A program made the translations under genes and the position numbers. The notes below the pieces were generated by a model. That model did no database searches and was not told the origin of the DNA. It was given only the letters and a program-made list of their open reading frames with translations. From an uncultured Amphritea sp. (lineage in GTDB: Bacteria > Pseudomonadota > Gammaproteobacteria > Pseudomonadales > Balneatricaceae): a stretch of 64,000 bases of DNA. Shown one piece after another: positions 27,501-37,476 of the stretch (its first letter is position 1; every line of letters starts with the position of its first letter). The DNA is taken from the NCBI RefSeq assembly GCF_937127095.1, contig NZ_CAKZLP010000035.1, positions 1 through 64,000 on the forward strand, written 5' to 3'.

Positions 27501-30500
27501 AGATACCGGTGTGGATAATACTCCTCGGAGCCCTGGTGACGGTCTGCAGCCTGACGGCCGGATCAGCTTTAAAGAGCTATTCCAAGGAAATAACGAAACC
27601 AACCTCTCAGGCGCTATCCGATATCTATTGGGATCCAGCGCCCTAAATCCAAACCAGCAAACGATTCTGTCTATGATTGCTGGTTCCTCTTTTGCGAGAG
27701 CGAACCCTCGTACGATTGTACGACAAGCCACTGCTGAAGAGCGCAAAGCTTCAAAGACCACCCATGGTTGGTGGGATCCCCAGAAGAATGAGATCGTCGT
27801 CTTTAACGAGAGAGCTGAAGCGCTTCTCCATGAGATGATTCATGCGACCACTCTAGAAGCTTTGTTTCAAAACTTGGCTAGTACATCTCTCAAGCGCGGT
27901 ACAGACCAGCCTCTTACTGCTACGGAAAAAGCTGCATTAGAACTTAATGATGCTGCTTTAGCATTTATGGAGCGGACAGATCTTTCACCGGAAGGCCAGC
28001 GTGTTCAAGATATCATGCGAGCTTTGGTCAATCCAGCTCTTCCGATTGCACAACAAGACCGCAATATGGCTCGGGCAATCTCTGAGTACATGGCATACGG
28101 TCTCACTGTAAAAGAGCTCGAACCTGATCTGGATGCTGTAGTCTATGAAGATCCTGGTTTTGCTAAACAGGTTGTTGGCTTTGTGAAAGGTCTGATCGGT
28201 GCTTTCATCGGTGAAAGTAATCCACAGCGTAACTCACGAAAAGCGCTCACAGCGTTAGATAGATTATATCTGAACACTCGTACGCTGGCGCTTGACAGCC
28301 AAACCACATCTTTGCAAGCTCGAGAAGTTCAGCAAAGACAGGCAGAAAATGTCACGCAAGGATCTGAAGCAGAAGCTACTCCGACGACACCAGAAAGAGA
28401 AGCGGCGACAGAGACGACGACAGAAGCACCAGCTGATCAAGGACCTGCAGACACAGCCTCACCAGTAGAGACTATTGCCACTCCTCGTTTTGACATTGAA
28501 CGCTATGACGCTGGTGAATTTCAGAACTTTATCGTATTTCCTACTCGAGATAGCTCTGCAGCGCTTGTTGAAAATGAAGACACACTTAATCAATTTCTCG
28601 AAGAAGTTGTTGAATTCATTGAGGGTACTTCCATTAATGACGTGGAAGAGATCTTTGTTAACGACAACGGCTCAGTCAGTTTCCGTGTAAATCTCGGAGA
28701 AGATGTTGCTACTCTTAATACCGGACAGCCGGCGCAGGCGGAGGAACGGTCTCCAGAGGAGACCGGCTCCGACGCGACGCTCCCGGCGGCAGAAGCTACT
28801 GAGACAGAAAGTGCTATTGCAGCAGCTGTAGCAGCTATTGCTGATGGAGTAGGTAAAGCAATTGAAGAGCGTCTCCCATCACCGGTGCCTGCCCCCGCAC
28901 AGACAGAACAAGTATCAGAAGCAACCCCAACACCCGAAACTGCGACGGCTGACGCCGTCGAGACGACGGGCGTTGAGAACGCATCTGATGCTTCTTCAGC
29001 TGAGCAGGTCCAGCCACCTGAAGGGCTAGAACCGATCGAAACAACTCGAGTAGTGGACCAGGATGTTGGTCTCTCTGAGGGGTGGACGCCAGAATATACA
29101 TTGGGAGCCACTCTCCTTGGGAACGGTGAAGGCCCAGCCTTCATGACGACTTTGCTCCAAGCCCTGGAACCAAAGCTCCAACCCGGAGATACTCTTGATC
29201 GATTGATCACAGCTGCAGAAGAGGATCTTCACTATCTTATTACCCCTGAGATGAAGGCTGCGAATAAGAAAGTTCGTGAAGACGCCTTTAAAGTTCTTAA
29301 AGGTATGCAGGATCGTGTAACGGTTCAGCTTAAAAAAGCTAAAGCTAGAAACGGCAAACCTCTTCTTCAAGAATTGCAGTCTTTCCAAAACGGTGAGAGT
29401 GATTTTAACCCTGCACGCTCTGCAGAAGGTAGAATTCTTGCATGGTTGGATGCAGAGAGCATTCGTCAAGGCGAACCAAAGTTTGATCAGCATCTTATGA
29501 TGTTAGCTCTTATGGCGACAGCTGATTACGTCATGAATAATGAAAACTCCAAGGGTGTAACTGATCTTAAACAAATGGGTGATCTTTTAGGTATTAGCGA
29601 TCTCAGCAAAATTACAACTGAAATGAAAGAAGCTATTAATTCAGGGCGCCCAGGTGTTTATGTAAAACCCGCTTTAGCTCGCCATATCCAAGAGTTCATG
29701 GGTGCTAAATTAAATGATCAAGTATCGCCTACAGAAACTGAAGGTGTTTTTGAAGCTTTGGCTCATGAGATCTTAGAATACTTATCATTAGAGGGAAAGA
29801 ACTCTATTGGTAATGACTATTGGTTCAAAGATTCAATGGTTAAGTTGGCCGGTGGTAATGAAGTTCGAGCTTATTCTTTTGGAAAACCAAAAGGTTGGCA
29901 AGATAAGACAGGCAAAAACCTCCTCCGTGATGTCCTGACTTCTAAGTCTAGCGATATGCATCGATATTCCATCGGTAAGAAATGGGCACCGGGTGATGTC
30001 GCTCGTGTTGTGAAAAAGGACCCTACGCTCGATCTTCACGATGAGCAGATCCAGGCCCTGGAAGAGCAGCAGAGCACTCCGTTCTATCTCTCTAAGGGAT
30101 TCTTTGCCATGTTTGATCAAATGGTTGCTGAGGGCGCTTCTCTCGGTACCATGGCGCGTATCCTGGGCTTTAAACCTATGGCCAATGGGCTCTTTTATAA
30201 TAAAGAACATGAGCTTTCGATCGAAGGTAAAAACACCAGTGTCGCTTACAGCATTAATAACACTTTGCGTCAGATCCAAGAGATTCAGGACTATGCTGCT
30301 AAGCACGGAATGGATCCTCACGAAGTGCCAGTGTACTATCGGATCTCTGTAGGTACAAACACGCGTTTCAATTTTGAAGGGTTCAATCCGCAACAGAATA
30401 AATTAGCTCGAGAGATGTTCTCCCCCACTCGGCACGTTGTAGATCTGACAGATACTAAACAGGTAGATGTTCTCTATGCTGCTATTGGCCAGTCTTTAGG

Positions 30501-33500
30501 AGTTAAAGTAGAAAACTTCGGTATTAAGGAAGCTGCAAACCAAGCCCGGGATTTGCTCAAAGGTAAATATAAACCAGTCGTAGATGCACTTGCTGCTGGC
30601 ATTACTGACAACAAAAGCCGCCAGTTTATGGTGGAACAGTTCGATGCGTTAGGTGGTCTTAAGGAAGACGCGTTTACCCTTACTGGTTTGTGGACTGCCA
30701 AGCAGTTGCTGGAAGCAGAGGCTTCTGGCGCTACAGAAATTGAAACAGATATGTATATGGAGCTGGACGGTAAGACCAATGGTCCTATCTCTGCGGCCAT
30801 CCAGCACTTCCTCGGTGTTTACAGTCCTGAGATCCTCGCTACCTGGAGACGGGGCGGGTACTTCCTATCTAATGCTTATAACGAAAATGACGGCGTTGCC
30901 TATCATGAATGGAAGCAGGCAATTCAAACCAATGATCAAGTGACACCTATCGCTGGTAATTCCGATAGTGATTTCTACGGCCGTGTTGGCGAACTTATGG
31001 GTACGTCTCTTTTGAATGTTCAAGACGCAATCAAAGAGCAGAAATTCTTTGAGGGTAAGCCTAAAGATGCTGATGAAGCTTTCCGCTGGAAAGAGGACGG
31101 TAAGCGCGCTTTCCTTATGGCGCTAGGCGTCCTTAATAAAATGGAAGGCTTCGAGATTGAGAAAGGGGTAAATGATGTTCCTCTTATCCGTATTGCTCGA
31201 GGTGCAACCAAAAGCCTGGTTACTAAATATTCCTACGGCGCCAAAGGTAAATCGAACTCTCAGGATATCGTTGCTGATATTTTGGATCATACTTATGGAC
31301 TAATTTCTAAGGTCGGACAGGGTGATCAAAAAGCTCTAGCTGAGCTCAGAGAGATTGCTCCTATTATTGATAATCTGCTGACCCATAGTTTTAACTATAA
31401 TGAGTACGGTAATCTACAAAACGTCGAGCGATCGTCCCCTCAAGGGCCTAGTCTCTCTGCCCTAGCGAAGAACGCCAATCCATCTAAACAGCTGCTTCGT
31501 GATTTCAAATTTAGCCCTGACCAGTTTCAGCGGATGTCTCGAGCCTATCAAGCACTTGTTATCCCTGCCTTTGAGGCGGCTATGGAAGAGGCTGTAGATC
31601 CCTCTGTGTCACGTGTTAATGAAGACCTTGTTAAAGGTCTTAGACTCCAAACAGAGATCTATCAAAGTTATGTAAATAAAGCCGTAAAAGAACGAACCAA
31701 AGAGCTTATTGAAAGCGGAGTCATCCTCAAAGGGCATGAGCTCCCTAAAGCTGAAAGAAATAAAATTCTCAAAGAACATAGGGATTTGGCGCCTATTATT
31801 GATAACGGTGTCACAGTCTTTAATGTGACTGCTTCAGATGGTGAAACTTCTACTGATGTAAAACGTCGTCGTTTTGGGCAACAGAAAAAACGAGAAGTAA
31901 ATAAGGATTTTGAAGTTGAACCAGAATTCTATCCACGTTCCCGTACTCTTTCAGGTCAGCGTATTGATTCTCGTCGTGATACGATCGGGGATTCCGGTGT
32001 GCGTGTTTTATCATTTACAGCTCAAACTAACTCAGACGTTCTTCTTCAAACAAAGAGTTGGGTAGACCCAAACTATCCAAAGAACTCTTTGGCAGTTCAC
32101 GATGGCAGTAACCATGCTACAACCAATTTAGTCCAAGCTTCAAAAGTCATGAATGAATCTGTGGCAAAAGCCTGGCATACCAACACGTTACGTCCGATCT
32201 TAGAAGCTTACGACAAAGCTCTGGCTTTTATGGCTGAAAACGAAGAGGGCTATGCTGACCTCCGGGGTTATCGAGATGCTCTTGAGATTGATGTCTTGAG
32301 GAGAGACGCCCGTATCGAAGCAGAGAAGGGCGTGTTCACATCGTTCCAAGGGGTCCCTGGTGCGGATGCTCCGTTCGTCCAAGAAGGTCAAAGGTTCAAA
32401 TCCGAAAAGGAACTCATTGCTTATCTGAATTATGAGACCAATCGGATCTGGATTGAAAGTCTTAGCCGGCTTGAAGAACAGAAGCGTGAAGGGCTCGAAT
32501 CACTGGTAACTGAAGCTGGTCGTGATCTCGGTGTAACCGAGGGCACATATACTGGTGGGCAGGTCCGTGACATTCTTCGTGAAGCAATCGACGCAAACCT
32601 CGCTCTACAGGATATCGTAACAGCTGCGTTTAAATCTCCTGTCTTGGGTCAATTGATTGAAGAAGGTTTTAAAGTCGTATTAAACGATAAAGGCGGAGAC
32701 ATCCCAGCAATTGCTGGTATCTATGACGGCCGTACGAAAACCATCTATTTGAACGTTGCCAATGCTGAAGTGACTGCCCACGAAATGGTTCACGCCACTA
32801 CGGTTCACCAAATCTATGACTACTATGTCCGCGGGAATACGACACCGCAGCTGGATCAAGCCTTTGAATCGATCGAACAGGATATGAATACATTCCTGGA
32901 TCAAAACTTTAGTTCGGATCCAATTTTGGCAAAGGTTGCCAGTGTCATTAAAGGCTATCAGCTCGAGGGTGATATTGCTTCAGCTGTTGCTGAGTTCATT
33001 GCCTATGGCACGACAAATCAAAGTACGATGGATAATATCCTCTCTGGTTTTGATCAGAGTGTTCGTGGCAAGGTCTTAAAAGCTTTCCGGTCTGCGCTTA
33101 ACACGATCCGTAAACTCATCGGTATCCCTGCTAAAGAGTATAATGCTGTTAAATTCTGGACTAAGTCTGTAATGCGGGAAATCCCTCAGACGACTGAGTT
33201 TACTCATCATCCGTTGGCTCACTCTGCGTTTACTGAAGCGACGGCGACCGGTGCTGAAGCCCAGCGTAAGCTGGGCATTCAGCGCAAGGTCGGCGAGCAG
33301 GTTACTCAATTCTTAAAGGCTCGTCTCCGCGGAGATGACACTGTTGCCACTCGGGCCAAGCAGACTAAAGCTGCAGCTGAATACACCAAAGCCAAGACTG
33401 AAGGTCTGGACGCTTTGTCTACTGCAGCGGCCGCTGGTTTCACCATCGAAGGGACCCAGGACAATCTGCTATTCCAAACTCTTTACGCGGTATTAGCTGT

Positions 33501-36500
33501 TGATACCAAGTTAGACACTGTCGCCCTTCAAGAGCTGAACCAGATCTACGGTAAGATCATGGAGCAACTGAAACCTGAGATGTTTGAGCGCTTTGGTCCT
33601 GGTGGCCAAGCAAATGAACTCCAGGGACAGCGTATGTTTGCTGCCCTCCTTGGTATTCCTTTCTATGACCTTGCCGGCTCAACTGAGTTTGCCCCTGTCG
33701 GTGAAGACAAAGGTGGGCAGAAACTTGCCATGTTCTTGTCACTGGCCCAGACGTCTCCAGAGCTGAGAGAGGTTCTTTCTGAGATCGATCTCGGTCAGCT
33801 GGGTCTGAACACTGACTTTGACACAGGCTCTGGCTTAGATGGTCTTCTTGGTTCTACCACTCAAAAAGTTATTAACCGACTTAATGGTCGTATTATCGAA
33901 AGCAACGGTGACAAGTCATTGCCGTCTAATGCTGCATTGGATGCACTTACTGAGATGCTTCTCGAGTATGACGCTCAAGCTGCAACTGAATTTGAGAACG
34001 ATCGAGCTGATAGCCTCAAAGGTATTAATGTGATTGTAGGCGGCGCCGTCTCCGACGCTGCGCGTCGGGTCGGCGACGGCTTCCGAGAAAGCGCTGAGAA
34101 ATCCAGCAATGATCTCTCCAAGGCTGTACAGGGTGTGGTTGCTGGCTTGGCAGATATCCTGGTAGAAGAGCGCGCCCAAGCACAGGACGAGCGTCTCATC
34201 AGTTTCTTGAATAAGCCTGAGATCCCTGAGGCTATTCGAGCTCTCTACGCAGAAATGCGTTCGATCGGCTCAGATAACGCCCAGGTCTTGCAGCTGGTTA
34301 AGAAAGCGAAGAACGCAGTGTCTCGTCTGCGTCAGGAATACATCGAACAGGTACCGAAGATTATCCGATCTCGTTTTGGCGATGCGTTCCAGAATCTCGA
34401 CGAGAAAGGTCAGCGCAAAGTCATGAAGGCCCTCTTTAAAGGAATGGGACAGACCGACTTCGGTATCATCGCTAAAGTCATGGGTGTGAACTCAGGCTTG
34501 GAGCTCTATGGTTCCGACCGGGATGCCCGTGGGCGCAGAGATCGTGCCATCAAAGATGTCAAAGAGCAGATCCAACGCAGCATGGCCGGCATGGATGTCT
34601 CAGACAATGTTGCCCGGGCTTATTTCAGTAAGGCTGAACAGCTTGCTGAGTACATGATCAACAAGAACACCGGTGTGAATCTTCTCAAATCTGCTGTGGG
34701 GATCCTGAACCTCCACAACGAGGATGGTCTTTCGATCAACCAGGCTGAGTACAAAGCTCTTCAGGAAGCCCTGAAGAAGCGTCGTAATGGCCAAGGACGC
34801 ATCTCGACAGAGACACGTAGACTTATTGATCAGATCGATCTCCTAGCCTCTCTGGAAGCTTTGAACAAGCTTAATGACGAGACACATTCTCAGATTGCTG
34901 AACTTATGAAAACGGACCGTCAGGGTTTAGAAGATGCTGCAAAAGTACAAAGGCACCTTCATCAAGAAGAGCGAGCCAAGGTAGATATCAATAGCTCTGC
35001 CGCGGTAAATGGAACTAAGGGTCATATGATTACCCAGGGAAGACGTAAATACTCGGTAATCCTGGCTAATAATGCTGATGAACAGAAACTGCGTGAACAG
35101 GGGTATAAGCGAATTCGAGATTATGATTCGGCTGTCCAGCAGTTGGATCCGACACGTCGTGGTCAAAGCTATTACTTCTCAGCTCATAATAAGCTGGCGA
35201 CTTATAACCAGGGTGTGGTCCAGACAGTCCAGAACACTTACTCTGGTGTCGACGCCGTCACTGGTTTGACTGTAGGTCCTGAGACCACTGGTGAGCTGAT
35301 CTCTGGTAAGGAAGCTTCGCTCCTCAATAAGAGAATGAAGGCACGCTCCGGGCTTGACCACAAAGATGGATTGATCCCTGTCTTTGATATGAATGGCTCT
35401 CTCTTGGGCTTCGAGCAGGCTGTGGCATCTGACATGTTGCCGATGCTGGAACCAACACAGGACTATGCAGACAGCCTTGGACGTTGGGCCGGCCGGATCC
35501 AGGAGGAGAAGGCTGCGCAAGGTCTTAATAAAGAGTTAATCGACGCCATGAAAGCCATCTACGATCGGGACGCTGCCAACGGCCGTGCTGATGAGTATGC
35601 TGACTTTGGTCGTGAGCAAAAAGATGATGGGTCTTGGGACTTAACGGGTGATCTGCAGGGCGATCCTATCTGGCGGGAAGCTTATTTCCTTATGCCGAAA
35701 GAGGCTCGTGAGTACGCTGAAGAAGTCTTTGGCGGACCAATCAAAGTACGTCGTGACCTAATCAACAACACTTTTGGTTTCAGATCTGCGTCTGTCGCTG
35801 ATATTTGGACCGGTAAGTCTCGTCTTAATGATGAACTTAGAGAGGGTATTAAAGAAGTCATTATGGCTACCCCGTTCCTCGGGAAGGATGCATTCAAATA
35901 TCTGGTCGGTGCCGAAGAGCTTCTTCAGCAGGTAGTTTCTGAAGTTAAACACGTAATAGTTGTTAAGAGCGGTGTAATCCTGGTTGCAAACACACTGGCC
36001 AACGTGGTTCAGCTGGCAACTCGGGAAGTGCCTATCTCGTATATGACTCAACGAACACGCTCTAAGTTTTCTGAGATTGAAACATATCTCAAGAACGAAG
36101 ATCTGAAAGTGAAGCTTCGTTACGACATTCTCAAATCGCAATCAAAATCTGAGAAAAAAGCTATTCAAGCACGCATTGAAGCGATCGATGAAGCCAATCG
36201 TAAGATGTCGATCTGGCCACTCCTAGAAGCGAACCAATTCACCACGATTTCCGAAGGTCTGACAGACTCTGACCGGGCACTCATGGACGGGCGGTTTATG
36301 GATTGGGTGGAAAAGAAAGCGGGTGAGCTCCCCGGTGGTCTGGCTACTGTGGCTCGGTATGGCATCGTGGCGAAAGACACTGCGCTTTATCAGGGTCTGG
36401 CCAAGGGCGTACAATACGGTGACTTTATTTCTAAAGCCATCTACTACGACTTCCTCACTGAAGAGCGAGGTGTAAGTCCTGAGGATGCGATGCTGAAGAT

Positions 36501-36810
36501 CGATCAGGAATTCATCAACTATGACCTCAATGACAGCCGGGCACGTTCATACCTGGAAAGCATTGGGCTTACCTGGTTCATGAACTTCAAGCTGCGCTCG
36601 ATCAAAATTGCTTTGGATATCATCCGGAATAACCCGGCTTCAGCTCTCTTGTCCCTATCTACGGCCAACGTGCTGAACTTGGATGCAGGCTCACCGGTCT
36701 TGGATAACGTAGCATCTGTCTTGGGAGACGGACGTCTTGGTTACTCTATTGGACCGGGAATGATTGAGGCCGGATGGAACCTCAATCCTTGGGTTAACCT
36801 GACGTCTTAA
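24523..36810 (+). CDS. Virion-encapsidated RNA polymerase (N4 gp50-like), giant ejected protein
   Basis: The 4,095-residue ORF is the size class of N4-like vRNAP. The catalytic core lies in the middle: TNTR (1945-1948, TxxGR-like element), motif A LDGKTNG with Asp2082, motif B R2226-GAT-K2230-SLVTKYS-Y2238-G with the same K-to-Y spacing as T7 RNA polymerase, and motif C HD (2526-2527). The protein would be packaged, injected with the DNA and transcribe early genes from hairpin promoters. Two copies of HEMxHATT occur at 1103-1110 and 2753-2760. Each is followed 67-81 residues later by E-(Y/F)-(M/I)-A-Y-G, a zincin-like HExxH...E layout flanking the core. Residues about 1270-1540 form a low-complexity Glu/Thr/Pro/Ala linker. 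The C-terminal ~600 residues are a separate helical domain. Its 3' end overlaps the convergent minus-strand gene by 17 bases. Confidence 0.93.
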   Translation: MSQFTEQLADIGRSTITEEPKTIRDRDPVTAAAVDVGQGLVGIGEGLFDRLRPGGPEVGPNEQLEIDKQTLPPGQFALKYGLEAERARFFESPDQTANESQRAVNRQDTRTLREKTTDSLAGAGSAAVRISADTLAFGARAFPGGEAAREGARALGDAAGLDIEPGRLDDVISDGGAAVADFIAKGKGERINELRAGQAQTAEARLKDSALQFENSDKSLREQFRRIGRDAIISADSYKDNPSAAADVAAEGLGSMIPSLAAAGGARGLATALLERVGIKGVGKEVIETAVTAATVGALEGSGAYGETRRAVLELDEETLLKDSDDYRALREGGMSHEKAREEVSRIAAMEAQLSTTLVAAGISTPFAGFEGGAFTRGVRSLKAIGEDVAGQTVEEAAQNATAQAFQNIALRDNADSSVQLSDDVGQAATEGAIGGLGATAVISAPSFPKAWAEVVADVSLKTGVTIGKNLNELKRNRLIAKERVTLEETYGPMVEEGKQVADLIKALDDPKAEIAPEARAQIERVRDILGDEIQFLEGLTPEEKQKTKPFKKEIVDGDRVKTLQNLQEAISRNTYDPESEAGIALAEYYQEQADLLSGYHGAFEFLGLDAQQQAQEETQTSPIDDIQFEESGRINTGAGDAVGLTREQQAQYNSFILNNDPEGGRAYLESILGTSTPTTQRTPEEDAAVEARAKARADEFTSHMDEQPVLAETIRKTSETLNAASVKSVAAGGEVRPIGSVKEVVMNPVGVDPARITEETKAGMSEDSLKAVAVVEAIQAPEHSDRLGPVQGNRKNDRAGARRETLFQSKTAKFGEIASFNDMVSQLIRGAIRNGREGSTVVRDTSGAQVDAKDVLTDLRKLIQHQQNKYAAATESYEFSVANPTVKKTDRTFDSLSQKTGEFRPGKGSIYVYAPSQNSLRTYAAIAEDLNTGIRAYNVLLEQFPETYQGERLQEVEVPAVPEQNEATQDAPTPQRSEQGQTEQTQSTPVVQDTGVDNTPRSPGDGLQPDGRISFKELFQGNNETNLSGAIRYLLGSSALNPNQQTILSMIAGSSFARANPRTIVRQATAEERKASKTTHGWWDPQKNEIVVFNERAEALLHEMIHATTLEALFQNLASTSLKRGTDQPLTATEKAALELNDAALAFMERTDLSPEGQRVQDIMRALVNPALPIAQQDRNMARAISEYMAYGLTVKELEPDLDAVVYEDPGFAKQVVGFVKGLIGAFIGESNPQRNSRKALTALDRLYLNTRTLALDSQTTSLQAREVQQRQAENVTQGSEAEATPTTPEREAATETTTEAPADQGPADTASPVETIATPRFDIERYDAGEFQNFIVFPTRDSSAALVENEDTLNQFLEEVVEFIEGTSINDVEEIFVNDNGSVSFRVNLGEDVATLNTGQPAQAEERSPEETGSDATLPAAEATETESAIAAAVAAIADGVGKAIEERLPSPVPAPAQTEQVSEATPTPETATADAVETTGVENASDASSAEQVQPPEGLEPIETTRVVDQDVGLSEGWTPEYTLGATLLGNGEGPAFMTTLLQALEPKLQPGDTLDRLITAAEEDLHYLITPEMKAANKKVREDAFKVLKGMQDRVTVQLKKAKARNGKPLLQELQSFQNGESDFNPARSAEGRILAWLDAESIRQGEPKFDQHLMMLALMATADYVMNNENSKGVTDLKQMGDLLGISDLSKITTEMKEAINSGRPGVYVKPALARHIQEFMGAKLNDQVSPTETEGVFEALAHEILEYLSLEGKNSIGNDYWFKDSMVKLAGGNEVRAYSFGKPKGWQDKTGKNLLRDVLTSKSSDMHRYSIGKKWAPGDVARVVKKDPTLDLHDEQIQALEEQQSTPFYLSKGFFAMFDQMVAEGASLGTMARILGFKPMANGLFYNKEHELSIEGKNTSVAYSINNTLRQIQEIQDYAAKHGMDPHEVPVYYRISVGTNTRFNFEGFNPQQNKLAREMFSPTRHVVDLTDTKQVDVLYAAIGQSLGVKVENFGIKEAANQARDLLKGKYKPVVDALAAGITDNKSRQFMVEQFDALGGLKEDAFTLTGLWTAKQLLEAEASGATEIETDMYMELDGKTNGPISAAIQHFLGVYSPEILATWRRGGYFLSNAYNENDGVAYHEWKQAIQTNDQVTPIAGNSDSDFYGRVGELMGTSLLNVQDAIKEQKFFEGKPKDADEAFRWKEDGKRAFLMALGVLNKMEGFEIEKGVNDVPLIRIARGATKSLVTKYSYGAKGKSNSQDIVADILDHTYGLISKVGQGDQKALAELREIAPIIDNLLTHSFNYNEYGNLQNVERSSPQGPSLSALAKNANPSKQLLRDFKFSPDQFQRMSRAYQALVIPAFEAAMEEAVDPSVSRVNEDLVKGLRLQTEIYQSYVNKAVKERTKELIESGVILKGHELPKAERNKILKEHRDLAPIIDNGVTVFNVTASDGETSTDVKRRRFGQQKKREVNKDFEVEPEFYPRSRTLSGQRIDSRRDTIGDSGVRVLSFTAQTNSDVLLQTKSWVDPNYPKNSLAVHDGSNHATTNLVQASKVMNESVAKAWHTNTLRPILEAYDKALAFMAENEEGYADLRGYRDALEIDVLRRDARIEAEKGVFTSFQGVPGADAPFVQEGQRFKSEKELIAYLNYETNRIWIESLSRLEEQKREGLESLVTEAGRDLGVTEGTYTGGQVRDILREAIDANLALQDIVTAAFKSPVLGQLIEEGFKVVLNDKGGDIPAIAGIYDGRTKTIYLNVANAEVTAHEMVHATTVHQIYDYYVRGNTTPQLDQAFESIEQDMNTFLDQNFSSDPILAKVASVIKGYQLEGDIASAVAEFIAYGTTNQSTMDNILSGFDQSVRGKVLKAFRSALNTIRKLIGIPAKEYNAVKFWTKSVMREIPQTTEFTHHPLAHSAFTEATATGAEAQRKLGIQRKVGEQVTQFLKARLRGDDTVATRAKQTKAAAEYTKAKTEGLDALSTAAAAGFTIEGTQDNLLFQTLYAVLAVDTKLDTVALQELNQIYGKIMEQLKPEMFERFGPGGQANELQGQRMFAALLGIPFYDLAGSTEFAPVGEDKGGQKLAMFLSLAQTSPELREVLSEIDLGQLGLNTDFDTGSGLDGLLGSTTQKVINRLNGRIIESNGDKSLPSNAALDALTEMLLEYDAQAATEFENDRADSLKGINVIVGGAVSDAARRVGDGFRESAEKSSNDLSKAVQGVVAGLADILVEERAQAQDERLISFLNKPEIPEAIRALYAEMRSIGSDNAQVLQLVKKAKNAVSRLRQEYIEQVPKIIRSRFGDAFQNLDEKGQRKVMKALFKGMGQTDFGIIAKVMGVNSGLELYGSDRDARGRRDRAIKDVKEQIQRSMAGMDVSDNVARAYFSKAEQLAEYMINKNTGVNLLKSAVGILNLHNEDGLSINQAEYKALQEALKKRRNGQGRISTETRRLIDQIDLLASLEALNKLNDETHSQIAELMKTDRQGLEDAAKVQRHLHQEERAKVDINSSAAVNGTKGHMITQGRRKYSVILANNADEQKLREQGYKRIRDYDSAVQQLDPTRRGQSYYFSAHNKLATYNQGVVQTVQNTYSGVDAVTGLTVGPETTGELISGKEASLLNKRMKARSGLDHKDGLIPVFDMNGSLLGFEQAVASDMLPMLEPTQDYADSLGRWAGRIQEEKAAQGLNKELIDAMKAIYDRDAANGRADEYADFGREQKDDGSWDLTGDLQGDPIWREAYFLMPKEAREYAEEVFGGPIKVRRDLINNTFGFRSASVADIWTGKSRLNDELREGIKEVIMATPFLGKDAFKYLVGAEELLQQVVSEVKHVIVVKSGVILVANTLANVVQLATREVPISYMTQRTRSKFSEIETYLKNEDLKVKLRYDILKSQSKSEKKAIQARIEAIDEANRKMSIWPLLEANQFTTISEGLTDSDRALMDGRFMDWVEKKAGELPGGLATVARYGIVAKDTALYQGLAKGVQYGDFISKAIYYDFLTEERGVSPEDAMLKIDQEFINYDLNDSRARSYLESIGLTWFMNFKLRSIKIALDIIRNNPASALLSLSTANVLNLDAGSPVLDNVASVLGDGRLGYSIGPGMIEAGWNLNPWVNLTS

Positions 36811-37231
36811 GAGACGGTTGATCAGCTAAGGCTTTTTTGATTGTTGTAATTGTTGCGAGTTGGATGTTTGAGTTGAATTTCAAACGTTCAATCTCTTGAG
36901 CAGCATCTTCAAGCAAGCTTGGGTTTACCAACGGTTGGCGGAGTCGATTGACGATATCATATTCTTCTTGGGTCCCATCGTCAGATGTTTGGCTCCATTC
37001 CAAAACCTGGCGTAGTGGCCCAGCGATCCAAGAATTGTGGTGAAGCTTTACTTTTTCTCTAATGTAAGCAGTAGGGCTGTCATAGCGTTCGGCATTGCCA
37101 TTACCACCAAGGTGTGTGATTCCAATACGAACGTCTTCAGACATACCATCAAAATTAGCGCGACGAAGTTCAGATGCTTCAATGGCATCTTCAATAAGAC
37201 GAACGATGTGCTCAGGAAGTCGGTGTCTCAT
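36794..37231 (-). CDS. Hypothetical protein at the convergent junction
   Basis: This 145-residue protein starts MRHRLPEHIVRLIEDAIEAS. A middle region SEDVRIGITHLGGNGNAERY is followed by a helical C-terminus (LLEDAAQEIERLKFNSNIQL). Its last codons overlap the end of the vRNAP gene on the other strand. Its start overlaps the stop of the upstream 82-residue gene by ATGA. It has no known motif. No terminator is visible in the convergent overlap. Confidence 0.65.
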   Translation of the reverse strand: MRHRLPEHIVRLIEDAIEASELRRANFDGMSEDVRIGITHLGGNGNAERYDSPTAYIREKVKLHHNSWIAGPLRQVLEWSQTSDDGTQEEYDIVNRLRQPLVNPSLLEDAAQEIERLKFNSNIQLATITTIKKALADQPSLKTSG

Positions 37232-37476
37232 GTCAAATTTACTCTCTTTTTTGGATCCCAGCCGCGGACTTTGCCGGTGGTCTCGTCTATTGGTTCAAAT
37301 GGTTCCCCGTTGATTCGGGCTGCCAGCCGGCGCCAACGTTCCATTTCATTAAACTCTTCCATGCTGAGAAGACCTTCAGCTTTGAAATGGGAGATCCAAT
37401 TGAGAGCGCTTACGGCCGCGTGGTGTTGCACTTTCGCGTGCTCCCACCGTGTCAGTTCCAGGGTTTGGGTAATCAT
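37228..37476 (-). CDS. Small helical hypothetical protein
   Basis: This 82-residue protein starts MITQTLELTRWEHAKVQHHA with a GGAG site 8 bases upstream, located inside the 3' end of the preceding gene. It is rich in Trp, His, Arg and Glu (LLSMEEFNEMERWRRLAARI). It overlaps the upstream gene by 101 bases in another frame, long for this genome. Function unknown. Confidence 0.6.
   Translation of the reverse strand: MITQTLELTRWEHAKVQHHAAVSALNWISHFKAEGLLSMEEFNEMERWRRLAARINGEPFEPIDETTGKVRGWDPKKRVNLT

Noticed and set aside
28590..29210. Long antisense ORF inside the vRNAP gene (and similar antisense frames in other genes)
   Set aside because: These frames lie opposite low-complexity Glu/Thr/Ala coding sequence, have no ribosome sites and read as Ser/Ala/Arg-rich shadows.
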